From the NCBI GenBank assembly GCA_965199915.1, contig OZ241348.1, positions 806,001 through 870,000 on the forward strand: 64,000 nucleotides of DNA, given 5' to 3'. Positions 53,117 through 61,545 of this stretch are shown one piece after another. The notes beneath the pieces were generated by a model. It worked only from the letters and a program-made list of their open reading frames with translations, made no database searches and was not told the origin of the DNA. This DNA comes from VXYL01 sp965199915 (GTDB lineage Bacteria > Pseudomonadota > Gammaproteobacteria > Pseudomonadales > Azotimanducaceae). The translations under genes and the position numbers were made by a program. How positions within the stretch are numbered: position 1 is the stretch's first letter; the number at the start of each line of letters is the position of its first letter.

Positions 53117-54507
53117 GCCGGTGCTTGCGGCGCGTGTTGGCGCGCGCCGGCGGCAAACGTCTTGGCGACGGTGCGGGCCATGTCGCGGCCTTGGCGAATG
53201 GCGTAGTTCGTTCCCCGATCTTCCGGGTAGATCTGCGCCATCGTCGCCAAGAAAAAATTGCCGAGCGGCGTACGGGCATCCGGGATCGATTGGCGATAGC
53301 CACGCGCCACGACGGGCTGGGCGTAAGGCGCGCGCCAGACGTGCTTGGCCAAGATCGTCTGATCGTCAAGGTTTGGGAACATGCGGCGCAGGTGGTGCAG
53401 AGTAAACGCCAACACCTCGCCGTCCGGCGCGCTGTAGAGCGGATCGCTTGTTGGCAAATAGCGCGAGAGATAGGCGACGTGGCGGCCGGCGTAGCTGTTC
53501 GCCGGCTCCAGGTTCGTGTGTTCAATCACCGCCACGAATGGAAAGCTCGGATCGGCCACGTTGAGCCAATAGATGTCCGAAAGGCGGCGCGACATCTCCA
53601 ACACCACGCAGATGTTGGCGAGGTAGCGAACCGCGCGCAAACGCCGCGCATACTCCGAGGCGACGTGCGGCGTTGCGAGATCCGCGACGATCGGCAGCGC
53701 GGTGGTTGCCACCACGGCGTCCGCGGCGAACGCGCGCTGGCGCGTAACCACGCCGGTCACGCGTCCGTCCCGCACTTGCAAACCCGTGGCCTCGGCGTTG
53801 GTGCGGACGTCCCCGCCTCGATCCCGGATGGCCGCCACAACGGCATCCGCCAGCGCGGCGAAACCGCCGGTGAAGTACATGACCTGTTCCGCGCCCCGCG
53901 GGCCGCGGCTGCTGCCGCGCAGTTTGAGCTTGTTCCAAAACCAAACCGCCGCGACTTCCTCCGCCAAGTCGCCGAATTTGCCCCGCAACAGCGGTTCCCA
54001 AACAACGCGAAAGGCGCGTTCGCCGCCCATTTGCCGAAGCCAATCCGCGGCCGTGCGGTTTTCCAAGCGCCGCCAATTCCGCACGCGGCGCACGCGCAAC
54101 GCCAGCAGGCCAAGGCGGACGCGATCGACGAATGGCAGTGGCTTGAAACGCAACAGGTCCAGCGGGTTGGAAAGTTTGAAGAAGTTGTGCGCGTAGTAGG
54201 TGCCGGTGCGCGACGCCCGCAATTGCACCTCGCCGCGCAGATCAAGCTCCTCGATCAGCCGCATCACATCGACGTCGTGGGTGAACCAGTGGTGGTAGAA
54301 CTTCTCCAACCTCGTGTCGCCAACGGCGAAGGTGCCGGCAAGTCCGCCGACGCCTCCTTCCTTCTCCAACACCGTCGCCCGCAGGCCCAACCGGCCGAGT
54401 TCATACGCCGCGGCCAAGCCGCAGTAGCCGCCGCCGATGACCACCACATGCGCCGCCCGTTCTCCGGCAAGCGCCTCGTTCTGCGCCTTGCGGCCGCCAT
54501 CCGCCAA
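53110..54507 (-). CDS. FAD-dependent oxidoreductase (protoporphyrinogen oxidase-like)
   Basis: The TTG at 54507 gives 465 residues; it is supported by AAGGAG about seven bases upstream, and no in-frame ATG lies nearby. The Rossmann motif VVIGGGYCGLAAAYELGRLG is followed by ATVLEKEGGVGGLAGTF, the amine-oxidase/PPOX-type (COG1232) start. HHWFTHD and GGFAALADAVV support that family. It may oxidise an isoprenoid, sugar nucleotide or amine; the substrate is open. It overlaps egtB by 7 bp, so a role beside ergothioneine synthesis is possible but is an inference from position only. Confidence 0.82.
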   Translation of the reverse strand: MADGGRKAQNEALAGERAAHVVVIGGGYCGLAAAYELGRLGLRATVLEKEGGVGGLAGTFAVGDTRLEKFYHHWFTHDVDVMRLIEELDLRGEVQLRASRTGTYYAHNFFKLSNPLDLLRFKPLPFVDRVRLGLLALRVRRVRNWRRLENRTAADWLRQMGGERAFRVVWEPLLRGKFGDLAEEVAAVWFWNKLKLRGSSRGPRGAEQVMYFTGGFAALADAVVAAIRDRGGDVRTNAEATGLQVRDGRVTGVVTRQRAFAADAVVATTALPIVADLATPHVASEYARRLRAVRYLANICVVLEMSRRLSDIYWLNVADPSFPFVAVIEHTNLEPANSYAGRHVAYLSRYLPTSDPLYSAPDGEVLAFTLHHLRRMFPNLDDQTILAKHVWRAPYAQPVVARGYRQSIPDARTPLGNFFLATMAQIYPEDRGTNYAIRQGRDMARTVAKTFAAGARQHAPQAPAC

Positions 54508-54533
54508 CGAAGACTCCTTCGGCCGTAGGACGC

Positions 54534-55190
54534 TTATTGCGTCGCCAGCGCGCGCACCAGCGAAGCGATCTTGCGGGCGTCCAGCGGAGCACCGACATAG
54601 CCGCGGTGTCGGCCTTGCGGGTCCACAACGGCGAGGTGGCTTGAGTGATCCATCAAGTAGCCGAGGGCGGAGTCCGAGACCGGCGCCTTCGCGAATCCCG
54701 CATGCAGGCTCTCGGCGAAGGCTTTGACGGCGGCGACTTCACCGGTGACGCCCACAAAGCTGGCGGAAAACTCCGCCACATACTCGCGCAAAGCCGCCGG
54801 CGTGTCGCGCTCCGGGTCCACGCTCACCAGCACGCCTTGAAACGTCGGGGCTTCGTCCGCGGCAAGCCGCTCTTCCGCCAACGCCAGCGTGGACATCGTC
54901 AGCGGGCAAATGTCCGGGCAGTTCGCGTAACCAAAAAACAGCAGCGACCACTTTCCGCGCAGGCGCGAGGCGTCGAAACGATTCCCGTCCGCGTCCTGCA
55001 AATGGAACGGCGGAATGTCGCGGGGCGTCGGATAGCCGACGAAACCGAAGGCGCGCAACTCCTCCGCGGTGTAGGCCGGCTCGCTGGCGAAACGGGCGAA
55101 CAAGACGCCGCCGGCCACCAGACCCGCCACCGTCAAGACGCAACCGATGGTGGCTTTCGTCGCGCCACCCAAACGGCGCACGCGGGTCAC
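54534..55190 (-). CDS. SCO1/SenC copper chaperone for cytochrome oxidase
   Basis: The protein has 218 residues; the GTG at 55190 overlaps the ctaA stop in a GTGA arrangement. It has an N-terminal membrane helix (about 12-32) and a periplasmic thioredoxin-like domain with the copper motif YANCPDICP and the third ligand His in DHSSHLAVVDP. It delivers copper to the CuA site of cytochrome c oxidase. Direct coupling to ctaA and surf1 matches this role. Confidence 0.92.
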   Translation of the reverse strand: MTRVRRLGGATKATIGCVLTVAGLVAGGVLFARFASEPAYTAEELRAFGFVGYPTPRDIPPFHLQDADGNRFDASRLRGKWSLLFFGYANCPDICPLTMSTLALAEERLAADEAPTFQGVLVSVDPERDTPAALREYVAEFSASFVGVTGEVAAVKAFAESLHAGFAKAPVSDSALGYLMDHSSHLAVVDPQGRHRGYVGAPLDARKIASLVRALATQ

Positions 55191-56182
55191 GATTGGGGCC
55201 GGCGCCACGCGGCGAAGTTCACGGTCACCAACGCGAGCAACAAGGCGGCGGCGCAGGCGTTGTGCAGCACCGCGAGCGGCAAGGGCAGGGCGAAGACCAC
55301 GATGGCAACGCCCAGGCCGAGTTGCAAGGCCAGCGCGCCGGCCAGCCACCACGCCAGCGGCCGCTTGCCCAAGCGCGCGGCGAGGGCCCCCGCCACCAGC
55401 GCAACGGCGGCGGCGCCCAGCCGATGGGCGATGTGGATTGCCACGCGGGCGTCGCTGGACATCAGCCCTCCGAGATAGTTCGGCCCCACGTCTTGAGCAA
55501 CGTCGAAGCCGGATGCGAAGTTCATTTCCGGCCACCACTCGCCGTGGCATGTGGGGAAGAAGCCCCCGCACGCGAGCGCCGCGTAGTTCGACGTGAGCCA
55601 CCCGCCCAAGGCCACTTGCGCCACCAGCACCGCCAACGCGGCTGCGGCCAATACACGATGGCGATGCGCGCCGCGCACCGCCGCCGGACGCATGCGCAAC
55701 GCCAAGAGCCACAACAGCGCTAGTGTAGCAAAGCCGCCAAGCAGGTGCGCGGTTACCACTTGCGGCCACAGCTTGAGCGTTACCGTCCACGCGCCGAAAG
55801 CGCCTTGCGCGACAACCAACGCCGCCAAGCCCGCCGGCAACCGCCACGGCGCGCCGGCACGGAGCGTCGCCACCAGCACCGCGAGGATGACCAAGCCGAG
55901 CGCGATAGCGGCGTAGCGGTGCAGCATCTCCGTCCACGCCTTCTTCACGTCCACTGGCGCGTGCGGGTACTCGGCTTCGGCGCGCGCGACCTCCGCGGCG
56001 CCGACCGGCGCGCCGAAGCCACCGTAGCACCCCGGCCAGTCCGGACAGCCAAGGCCGGCATCGACCAAGCGGGTGTAGGCGCCGAGCACCACCACGAAGG
56101 CCGCCAACCCCACCGCGGCCGCAACCAAGGCGAAAGGCACGCCGCCGGCGCGGGCGGCTTTGACGCCAAGCGCGCGGTTCAT
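55187..56182 (-). CDS. ctaA: Heme A synthase (CtaA/COX15)
   Basis: The protein has 331 residues from the ATG at 56182, which overlaps the surf1 stop (ATGA). It is an inner-membrane enzyme that converts heme O to heme A. About eight hydrophobic helices are visible. Heme-ligand histidines appear in EMLHRYAAIALG, VTAHLLGGF, AIHIAHRLGA and AVLHNACAA, the two-fold pseudo-symmetric pattern of the family. The Cys pairs in GLGCPDWPGCYGGF and ALACGGFFPTCHG match the extracytoplasmic loops of the Cys-containing type. Confidence 0.94.
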   Translation of the reverse strand: MNRALGVKAARAGGVPFALVAAAVGLAAFVVVLGAYTRLVDAGLGCPDWPGCYGGFGAPVGAAEVARAEAEYPHAPVDVKKAWTEMLHRYAAIALGLVILAVLVATLRAGAPWRLPAGLAALVVAQGAFGAWTVTLKLWPQVVTAHLLGGFATLALLWLLALRMRPAAVRGAHRHRVLAAAALAVLVAQVALGGWLTSNYAALACGGFFPTCHGEWWPEMNFASGFDVAQDVGPNYLGGLMSSDARVAIHIAHRLGAAAVALVAGALAARLGKRPLAWWLAGALALQLGLGVAIVVFALPLPLAVLHNACAAALLLALVTVNFAAWRRPQS

Positions 56183-56898
56183 TCGCCCGGCAGCCCCGCC
56201 AATCGCCGACCGCGCCGCTTGCCCACGAACACATAGCCCGCGCCGAGCGCGGCGCCGATCAACAGCCACTGCGCCACATAACCCCAGTGCGTGCCCGCCG
56301 CGTGGTCCCACGCCAAGGGCGCGGCGCGAAACACGCCTTCGCCGCCACGCTCAAGACGAAACTCGCGCTCGCGCGCGCCGACCGCGGCGGCCATGCGTGC
56401 TGGATCCGCCCAACGCACGCGCTTCGGCCAACCGCCGGGCCAACGCTGCGCAGCGACCAGCCGCGACGGACGCGGCGCCGGCCACGCCACGCCCACCACC
56501 CTCACCGTTGTCGTCGGCGTCGGCACTTGGAGCGCGGAGTCGGGCCCCGCGGCGGCGGACCACCAGCCGCGGTTCACAAGGAAGACGCCCTCTTTGGCCA
56601 GGAAGGGCGTGAACACGTCGAACCCCCGTCCGCGCCGGGCGGCGACGAGAAAGTGCCGCTTGGCGTCGTAGACGCCGGTGAACGCCACGCGCGTGAAATC
56701 CGCCGGCGCGGCGGCGGAGAGCGCCGCCGCGGCCAGGGCGGGTGCGCGCAGGCGTTCCGCGCGGGCGTCCCGCAACGCCGTCTTCTCCAAGGCGCGGGAA
56801 AACTGCCAAGCGGCCAGCGCGAGCACGATTCCGACCGCCGCCGCGGCTTGCAAAGTGAGCGCCCAACCGGGGCGGAACGGCGCGTGGCGCAGCGTCAT
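56179..56898 (-). CDS. SURF1 cytochrome oxidase assembly protein
   Basis: The protein has 239 residues and its ATG overlaps the aroE stop (ATGA). Two membrane helices flank a periplasmic domain: the first near 12-30 (TLQAAAAVGIVLALAAWQFSR), the second near 210-230 (YVAQWLLIGAALGAGYVFV). Family motifs include GVYDAKRHFLVAARR, FLVNRGWW and THWGYVAQW. It assists heme insertion into cytochrome c oxidase and sits with ctaA and sco1. Confidence 0.9.
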   Translation of the reverse strand: MTLRHAPFRPGWALTLQAAAAVGIVLALAAWQFSRALEKTALRDARAERLRAPALAAAALSAAAPADFTRVAFTGVYDAKRHFLVAARRGRGFDVFTPFLAKEGVFLVNRGWWSAAAGPDSALQVPTPTTTVRVVGVAWPAPRPSRLVAAQRWPGGWPKRVRWADPARMAAAVGAREREFRLERGGEGVFRAAPLAWDHAAGTHWGYVAQWLLIGAALGAGYVFVGKRRGRRLAGLPGE

Positions 56899-57701
56899 GC
56901 GCCATGCTGTCGCAAGGCGTGCAGAACCGGGCGCGTGCGCGGCCGCACGCCGCGCCAGAGCAGAAACGCCTCGGCCGCCTGTTCGACGAGCATGCCCAGC
57001 CCGTCGCGCGCTTCCCGGGCGCCGTGGTCGGCGGCCCAGCGGCAGAAGGGCGTTTGCCCTTGGGCAGCGTAGAACAGATCGTAGCAGCGGGCGCCGGCCA
57101 CCGCCGCGGGCGCCACCAGCGCGCCGGCGCCCTGCAAGCCCGCCGAGGTGCCGTGTATCACCACATCCCAACCGCCGCCGACTTCCTCCAAGCCCGCGGC
57201 GGCGATGCCAAAGCGCTCCGCCAAACGCTCGGCCTTCGCCTTCGTGCGGTTGGCGACGGTGAGTTGGCAGGCGCCGGCGTCTTGCAGCGGGGCGACGATG
57301 CCGCGGCTTGCCCCTCCGGCGCCGAGAATCAGCGTGCGGGCGCCGGCAAGGTCCCAACCCAAGTTGGCGCGTATGTCGCGCACCAAACCCGCGCCGTCGG
57401 TGTTGCAGCCGCGCATGGCGTCCCCGGCCATGAGAATCGTGTTCACCGCGCCGCACGCGGCCGCCGCGGCGTCGTGGCAATCCACCCAGCGCCAAGCGCG
57501 TTCCTTGAACGGCACAGTGACGTTCAAGCCGCTGCCGCCATCGTTGAAGAAGGCCTGCGCCGCCTCGGCAAACCCGTGCGCCGGCGCCGGCAACTTTTCG
57601 TAGCGGATGTCCTGTCCTTCGGCGGCGGCGAAGGCGGCGTGAATGCGTGGCGACAGGCTGTGCTCCACGGGATTGCCGATCACGGCGTAGCGCGCCGTCA
57701 T
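56895..57701 (-). CDS. aroE: Shikimate dehydrogenase
   Basis: The protein has 268 residues; the start overlaps the tsaC stop and the end overlaps the surf1 start. It reduces 3-dehydroshikimate with NADPH. Visible are GNPVEHSLSPRIHAAF (substrate serines), VTVPFKERAW (catalytic Lys), NTDGAG (catalytic Asp), GAGGASRGI (dinucleotide loop) and a late LVEQAAEAFLLWRG helix. All key residues are in place. Confidence 0.95.
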   Translation of the reverse strand: MTARYAVIGNPVEHSLSPRIHAAFAAAEGQDIRYEKLPAPAHGFAEAAQAFFNDGGSGLNVTVPFKERAWRWVDCHDAAAAACGAVNTILMAGDAMRGCNTDGAGLVRDIRANLGWDLAGARTLILGAGGASRGIVAPLQDAGACQLTVANRTKAKAERLAERFGIAAAGLEEVGGGWDVVIHGTSAGLQGAGALVAPAAVAGARCYDLFYAAQGQTPFCRWAADHGAREARDGLGMLVEQAAEAFLLWRGVRPRTRPVLHALRQHGA

Positions 57702-58267
57702 CGCAGCGTCGCCCCGGTCGCGGCGTCCACGATGCGGCTTGGACCCTTGCGGCCGCCGGTCTCGCCCGGCAGCAGGTAGTCGATGTCTCCGCCGAGCGCG
57801 CGCGCCACTTCGGCGGCGCTGGCCGCGGGTGCGGCGCCGGCGCGATTGGCCGAGGTGGAGACCAACGGCCCTCCGAACGCGGTGGCCAGCGCCCGCGCCT
57901 GATCATGGGCGGGCACGCGAATGGCAATCGTGTCGCGCCCGCCGGTTACCCACGACGGAAACCGATGGTTGGCCACGAGCCAGGTCACCGCGCCCGGCCA
58001 ACTGGCGCGGATGCGCGCCGCCAGCGCAGCGTCCAAAGCGTCGAGCTCGGCGGCGAAATCCGCGGCGGCCCCGGCGACAACGATGAGGCCCTTGGCCGCG
58101 GCGCGGCCCTTGATGGCGAGGACCTTGTCAACCGCGGCGCGGTCGAACGGGTCGCAGGCCAGGCCCCAGACGCCTTCGCAGGCATGCGCCGCCACGCCGC
58201 CGGCGCGCAGCACCGCTACCGCGCGAGCAAGATCGGCATGGTATTGCGCCGCGGCGCCGTCGCGCAT
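57698..58267 (-). CDS. tsaC: Sua5/YrdC-type threonylcarbamoyl-AMP synthase
   Basis: The ATG at 58267 gives 189 residues and has AAGG six bases before it; a GTG at 58303 directly after purE is an alternative. It makes threonylcarbamoyl-AMP for the t6A modification of ANN-decoding tRNAs. Seen: HACEGVWGLACDPFD, KGRAAAKGLIVV, IAIRVPAH and LVSTSANRAGAAPA, the usual YrdC blocks. The short single-domain form is the bacterial TsaC type. Confidence 0.9.
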   Translation of the reverse strand: MRDGAAAQYHADLARAVAVLRAGGVAAHACEGVWGLACDPFDRAAVDKVLAIKGRAAAKGLIVVAGAAADFAAELDALDAALAARIRASWPGAVTWLVANHRFPSWVTGGRDTIAIRVPAHDQARALATAFGGPLVSTSANRAGAAPAASAAEVARALGGDIDYLLPGETGGRKGPSRIVDAATGATLR

Positions 58268-58303
58268 TGTGGGCCTTGGCCCACTCGCGAATGTCAAACC
58301 CAC

Positions 58304-58804
58304 TCAAGCGTCCAGCGCCGTTTGCAAGGACTCGTTCTGCGCCGCCACTTTGGCGGCGTTGGCGGCGCGGTCGGCCTCGATGCGCGCAGCCAAGTTCCCA
58401 TCCGCGATGGCGAGCATCTGCGCCGCCAGATAGCCGGCGTTTTTCGCGCCGGCTTTGCCGACCGCCACGGTGGCCACGGGCACGCCGCCCGGCATCATCA
58501 CCGTGGAGAGCAGGGCGTCCGCGCCGTTCAACGGGCCGCCATCCATGGGCACGCCGACGACCGGGCGCGTGGTGTGCGCGGCGACCGCGCCGGCGAGGTG
58601 CGCCGCGAGCCCGGCGGCGCAAACGAACACGGCGCAGCCGCGCCCCGCGGCGTCGGCCACGTAGTCCGCGGTGGCCGCCGGGGTGCGATGCGCCGATGTG
58701 ACGCGCACTTCGCGGCGCACGTCCAGCGCGTCCAGCACCTCCACGCAGGCTTGCATCGTCGGCCAATCCGACTCCGAACCCATCAACACCGCCACCCACG
58801 CCAT
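58304..58804 (-). CDS. purE: N5-carboxyaminoimidazole ribonucleotide mutase
   Basis: The protein has 166 residues from the ATG at 58804, with GGAGG upstream. It shifts the carboxyl group in purine synthesis (class I PurE). Motifs: LMGSESDWPTMQ (phosphate and substrate binding), VTSAHRTPA (catalytic His region), CAAGLAAHLAG and AGKNAGY-type AGAKNAGYLAAQML. purK, the usual partner, is not adjacent. It heads the long minus-strand run that ends with egtD. Confidence 0.94.
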   Translation of the reverse strand: MAWVAVLMGSESDWPTMQACVEVLDALDVRREVRVTSAHRTPAATADYVADAAGRGCAVFVCAAGLAAHLAGAVAAHTTRPVVGVPMDGGPLNGADALLSTVMMPGGVPVATVAVGKAGAKNAGYLAAQMLAIADGNLAARIEADRAANAAKVAAQNESLQTALDA

Positions 58805-58969
58805 CGCCACCTCCCAAGCTCTTCGCAAACGAAGGCGAAGTGTGCGCGATAGGGCAACATGGCGGCAAGTGCCGCTGGAAGAACATGCGCTGTGGGTCGA
58901 AATGAAGACCGTCGGCGGCGAACCGTTCGCGGAGCCGGCGCCCGACGATCCGCGACGGCATCGCTGCGG

Positions 58970-58998
58970 TTGACACCGGCCGATGCGCAGCCGACAAT
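58970..58998 (+). promoter_or_regulatory. Sigma-70-type promoter of the thiamine receptor
   Basis: A perfect -35 TTGACA (58970-58975), a 17-bp spacer and a -10 GACAAT (58993-58998, four of six consensus bases). Transcription would start near 59005, a few bases before the riboswitch. Confidence 0.65.
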
Positions 58999-59008
58999 TC
59001 GCGGTGTC

Positions 59009-59096
59009 ACTTAAGGGGTGGCCACGGGCCTGAGACGCGCTCTTTGCGCGGACCCTTTGAACCTGATCCGGACAATGCCGGCGGAGGGATGGGTGA
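59009..59096 (+). ncRNA. TPP (THI-box) riboswitch
   Basis: The conserved core is present in order: GGGGTG near 59015, CTGAGA (59030-59035), the ACCCTTTGAACCTGAT block (59052-59067), then CCGG...AATGCCGGCGGAGGGATGGG. These are the hallmarks of a thiamine pyrophosphate aptamer. The receptor gene starts about 50 bp downstream. No strong terminator hairpin is evident, so control of translation initiation is more likely. Confidence 0.95.
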
Positions 59097-59147
59097 ATCG
59101 CAAAAGGGCACCGCTCTCCGCCGCCGAAACTCAAAGAGGAGAGCATC

Positions 59148-61325
59148 ATGCCGCAACGCGCCTTCCCCAACTTTGACGCCTTCTACTGCGTTCCGGCCCG
59201 CGCCTTCCCGCCCGTTCCCGCCCGGGCCTTCGCACCTTCCGCCCAGGCCCGCGCCCTGGCCCTCGCCGCGTTCGTCGTCTTCGGTTCGCCGGCGGCGGCC
59301 GAGGAGGCCGATGTCGGAGGCGATGGCGCGATCGAGGAGATCATTGTCACCGCGACGTTGCGGGACACGGACGCGCGCAGCGTGCCGGCGAGCGTCACCG
59401 TGCTGGATTCCGAAGCCATAGCGCGCCGGGAAGCCACGCACTTGGACGAGTTGCTCGGCGCGATTCCCAACCTGAACTTCGCCAAAGGCGCGTCGCGGGC
59501 GCGGTTCCTGCAATTGCGGGGCGTGGGCGAACGCGGGCAGTTCGAAGAGCCGCTCAATCCCTCCGTGGGCTTGATCGTTGACGGCGTGGATCTGTCCGGC
59601 GTCGGCACCGTCGTCGGGTTGTTCGACGTCGATCAGGTCGAAATCCTGCGCGGGCCGCAAGGCACGCTCTACGGCGCGAACGCACTGGCCGGCTTGGTGA
59701 ATGTCGTGACCCGCGCGCCCACCGACACCTCGGCGGGCCATGTGACGCTGGAGGTTGGCGACTACGGCGGCCAAGGGGCCGGGATAGCGGTTTCCGGGCC
59801 GCTTTCGGAACGCGCGCGCGGCCGTTTGGCGGCGCATCTGGAGCGCAGCGACGGCTTCATCGAAAACGACCACCTCGGCCGCGACGACACGGACAACGTG
59901 GACGAGACGGCGGTGCGCGCCCGGCTGGCCTTCGATCTTTCCGCAACGACGGAACTGAACCTCGCGCTGGGCGTGCTGGACGCCGACAACGGCTACGACG
60001 CGTTTTCGCTGGACAACGCGCGCACGACGCTGGCGGACCAGCCCGGCCACGACCGTCAGAAGACCACTTACGGAACCGCGCGCGTCGATTGGCAAGGCGG
60101 CGGCGTCTCTGCGCAAGGCCATGTGGCGGTGGCGCGGTCCGACATCGCCTACGGCTACGATGTGGACTGGGTGTACGAGGGCTTCCATCCTTGGGGCTAC
60201 AGCTACACCGACGACTACCTGCGCGACCGCGCCACGCGCACCGCCGAGGTGCGACTGCGGTCGGAACCCCAAGGCCGTCTGTTCGCCGATTCCACGAATT
60301 GGACGGCCGGCTGGTACTTCCTCGACCAGGACGTGGACCTCACGCGCAAGTACACGGGGTTGGACGCGGACTTCGCGAGCGCCTTCGGCATGCGCCGCCA
60401 CGCCCTCTACGGGCAGATGGAAACGGACTTCAACGCCCGCACCAGTCTCACCGTGGGGGCGCGTCTGGAACGTCACTCGGCGACCTATCGGGACAGCAAC
60501 GGCATCGCCTTTGCCCCCCAAGACACCATGCTGGGCGGCCGCGTGGCCCTGCGCCGGGATCTGTCCTCGCGCACGCACGTCTACGGCGCCGCGGCGCGCG
60601 GCTACAAGGCCGGGGGCTTCAATGCCGACGGCACGCTGGCGGCCGACCTGCGCGTGTACGGCCCGGAGACGCTGTGGAACTACGAAGCCGGCCTCGCCAG
60701 CGTGCTGGGGGACGGTGCGCTGGCGCTGCGTTTGGCTGTTTTCGCGATGCGCCGCGACGACGTGCAGATCGAGAGTTCGCTCAGCCGCCGCAACGCCGAT
60801 GGCAGCACGGAGTTCATTCAATACGTCGGCAACGCGGCGCAAGGCGCGAACCGCGGCGCGGAGCTCGAATTGACTTACGGCGGCGTGGGCAACGCGGTGC
60901 TGTTCGCGCGGCTGGGCCTGCTGCGCACGGAATACCAGGACTTCGTCACCGGCGACGGCGAGAGCTTTGACGGCCGAGAGCAGGCGCACGCGCCGGGCTA
61001 TCAGGCCAACATCGGCGGCGAGTGGGCCTTCCCGACGCGCCGCGGCGCATTCTTCGCCCGCCTCGAGGCGGACGCCCGGGACGCTTTCTATTTTTCGGAC
61101 AACCACAACCTGAAGTCCGCTCCCTACCAGCTCGTCCACGCCGGCGCCGGCTACCGCGGCGGCGGCTGGAACGTGCGCGTTTGGGGCAAGAATCTGACCG
61201 ACGAGGACTACTTCGTGCGTGGTTTCTTCTTCGGCAACGACCCGCGCGACGGCTATGCGGCGCGCGGCTTCACGCAACTCGGCGCGCCCCGACGGTTCGG
61301 CGTTTCGGCGTCCAAGACGTGGTAG
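59148..61325 (+). CDS. TonB-dependent outer-membrane receptor, probably for a thiamine compound
   Basis: The protein has 725 residues from the ATG at 59148, with AGAGGAG upstream. An unusually long N-terminus (RAFPPVPARAF repeats) precedes the hydrophobic signal segment (ALALAAFVVFGSPAAA). The TonB box region IEEIIVTATLRD, plug motifs (LDELLGAIPN, LQLRGVG, VDQVEILRGPQGTLYGANAL, GLVNVVTRAP) and a beta-barrel ending in ASKTW follow. Import needs energy from TonB-ExbB-ExbD. The upstream TPP riboswitch indicates that the ligand is thiamine, its phosphates or a precursor. This is inference from regulation, because the barrel itself does not reveal the ligand. Confidence 0.92.
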   Translation: MPQRAFPNFDAFYCVPARAFPPVPARAFAPSAQARALALAAFVVFGSPAAAEEADVGGDGAIEEIIVTATLRDTDARSVPASVTVLDSEAIARREATHLDELLGAIPNLNFAKGASRARFLQLRGVGERGQFEEPLNPSVGLIVDGVDLSGVGTVVGLFDVDQVEILRGPQGTLYGANALAGLVNVVTRAPTDTSAGHVTLEVGDYGGQGAGIAVSGPLSERARGRLAAHLERSDGFIENDHLGRDDTDNVDETAVRARLAFDLSATTELNLALGVLDADNGYDAFSLDNARTTLADQPGHDRQKTTYGTARVDWQGGGVSAQGHVAVARSDIAYGYDVDWVYEGFHPWGYSYTDDYLRDRATRTAEVRLRSEPQGRLFADSTNWTAGWYFLDQDVDLTRKYTGLDADFASAFGMRRHALYGQMETDFNARTSLTVGARLERHSATYRDSNGIAFAPQDTMLGGRVALRRDLSSRTHVYGAAARGYKAGGFNADGTLAADLRVYGPETLWNYEAGLASVLGDGALALRLAVFAMRRDDVQIESSLSRRNADGSTEFIQYVGNAAQGANRGAELELTYGGVGNAVLFARLGLLRTEYQDFVTGDGESFDGREQAHAPGYQANIGGEWAFPTRRGAFFARLEADARDAFYFSDNHNLKSAPYQLVHAGAGYRGGGWNVRVWGKNLTDEDYFVRGFFFGNDPRDGYAARGFTQLGAPRRFGVSASKTW

Positions 61326-61424
61326 CCAAGCACCGAGTTCTTGCGGAGAACCGCTTCGCGCCGTGCGCGCCTTGGCCCGACGCGGCGGGCCAGGCGCGCA
61401 TCTCGACAATTTGGATTCGCGCTA

Positions 61425-61453
61425 TTGAGTAAAGGCCCGCATCCGTCTACTAT
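61425..61453 (+). promoter_or_regulatory. Sigma-70-type promoter of nfuA
   Basis: TTGAGT (61425-61430), 17-bp spacer, TACTAT (61448-61453, five of six -10 consensus bases). The predicted transcript start is about 85 bases before the nfuA start. No IscR-type operator was recognised. Confidence 0.6.
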
Positions 61454-61545
61454 CCCCGTCGCCTCGCGCTAGCGCGTCTGCCAAGTGCGCCCGGCGCGGC
61501 AGCGACGCAGCCGCGAGGTCAACGCCACGCAAGGAATCCAGGTTC

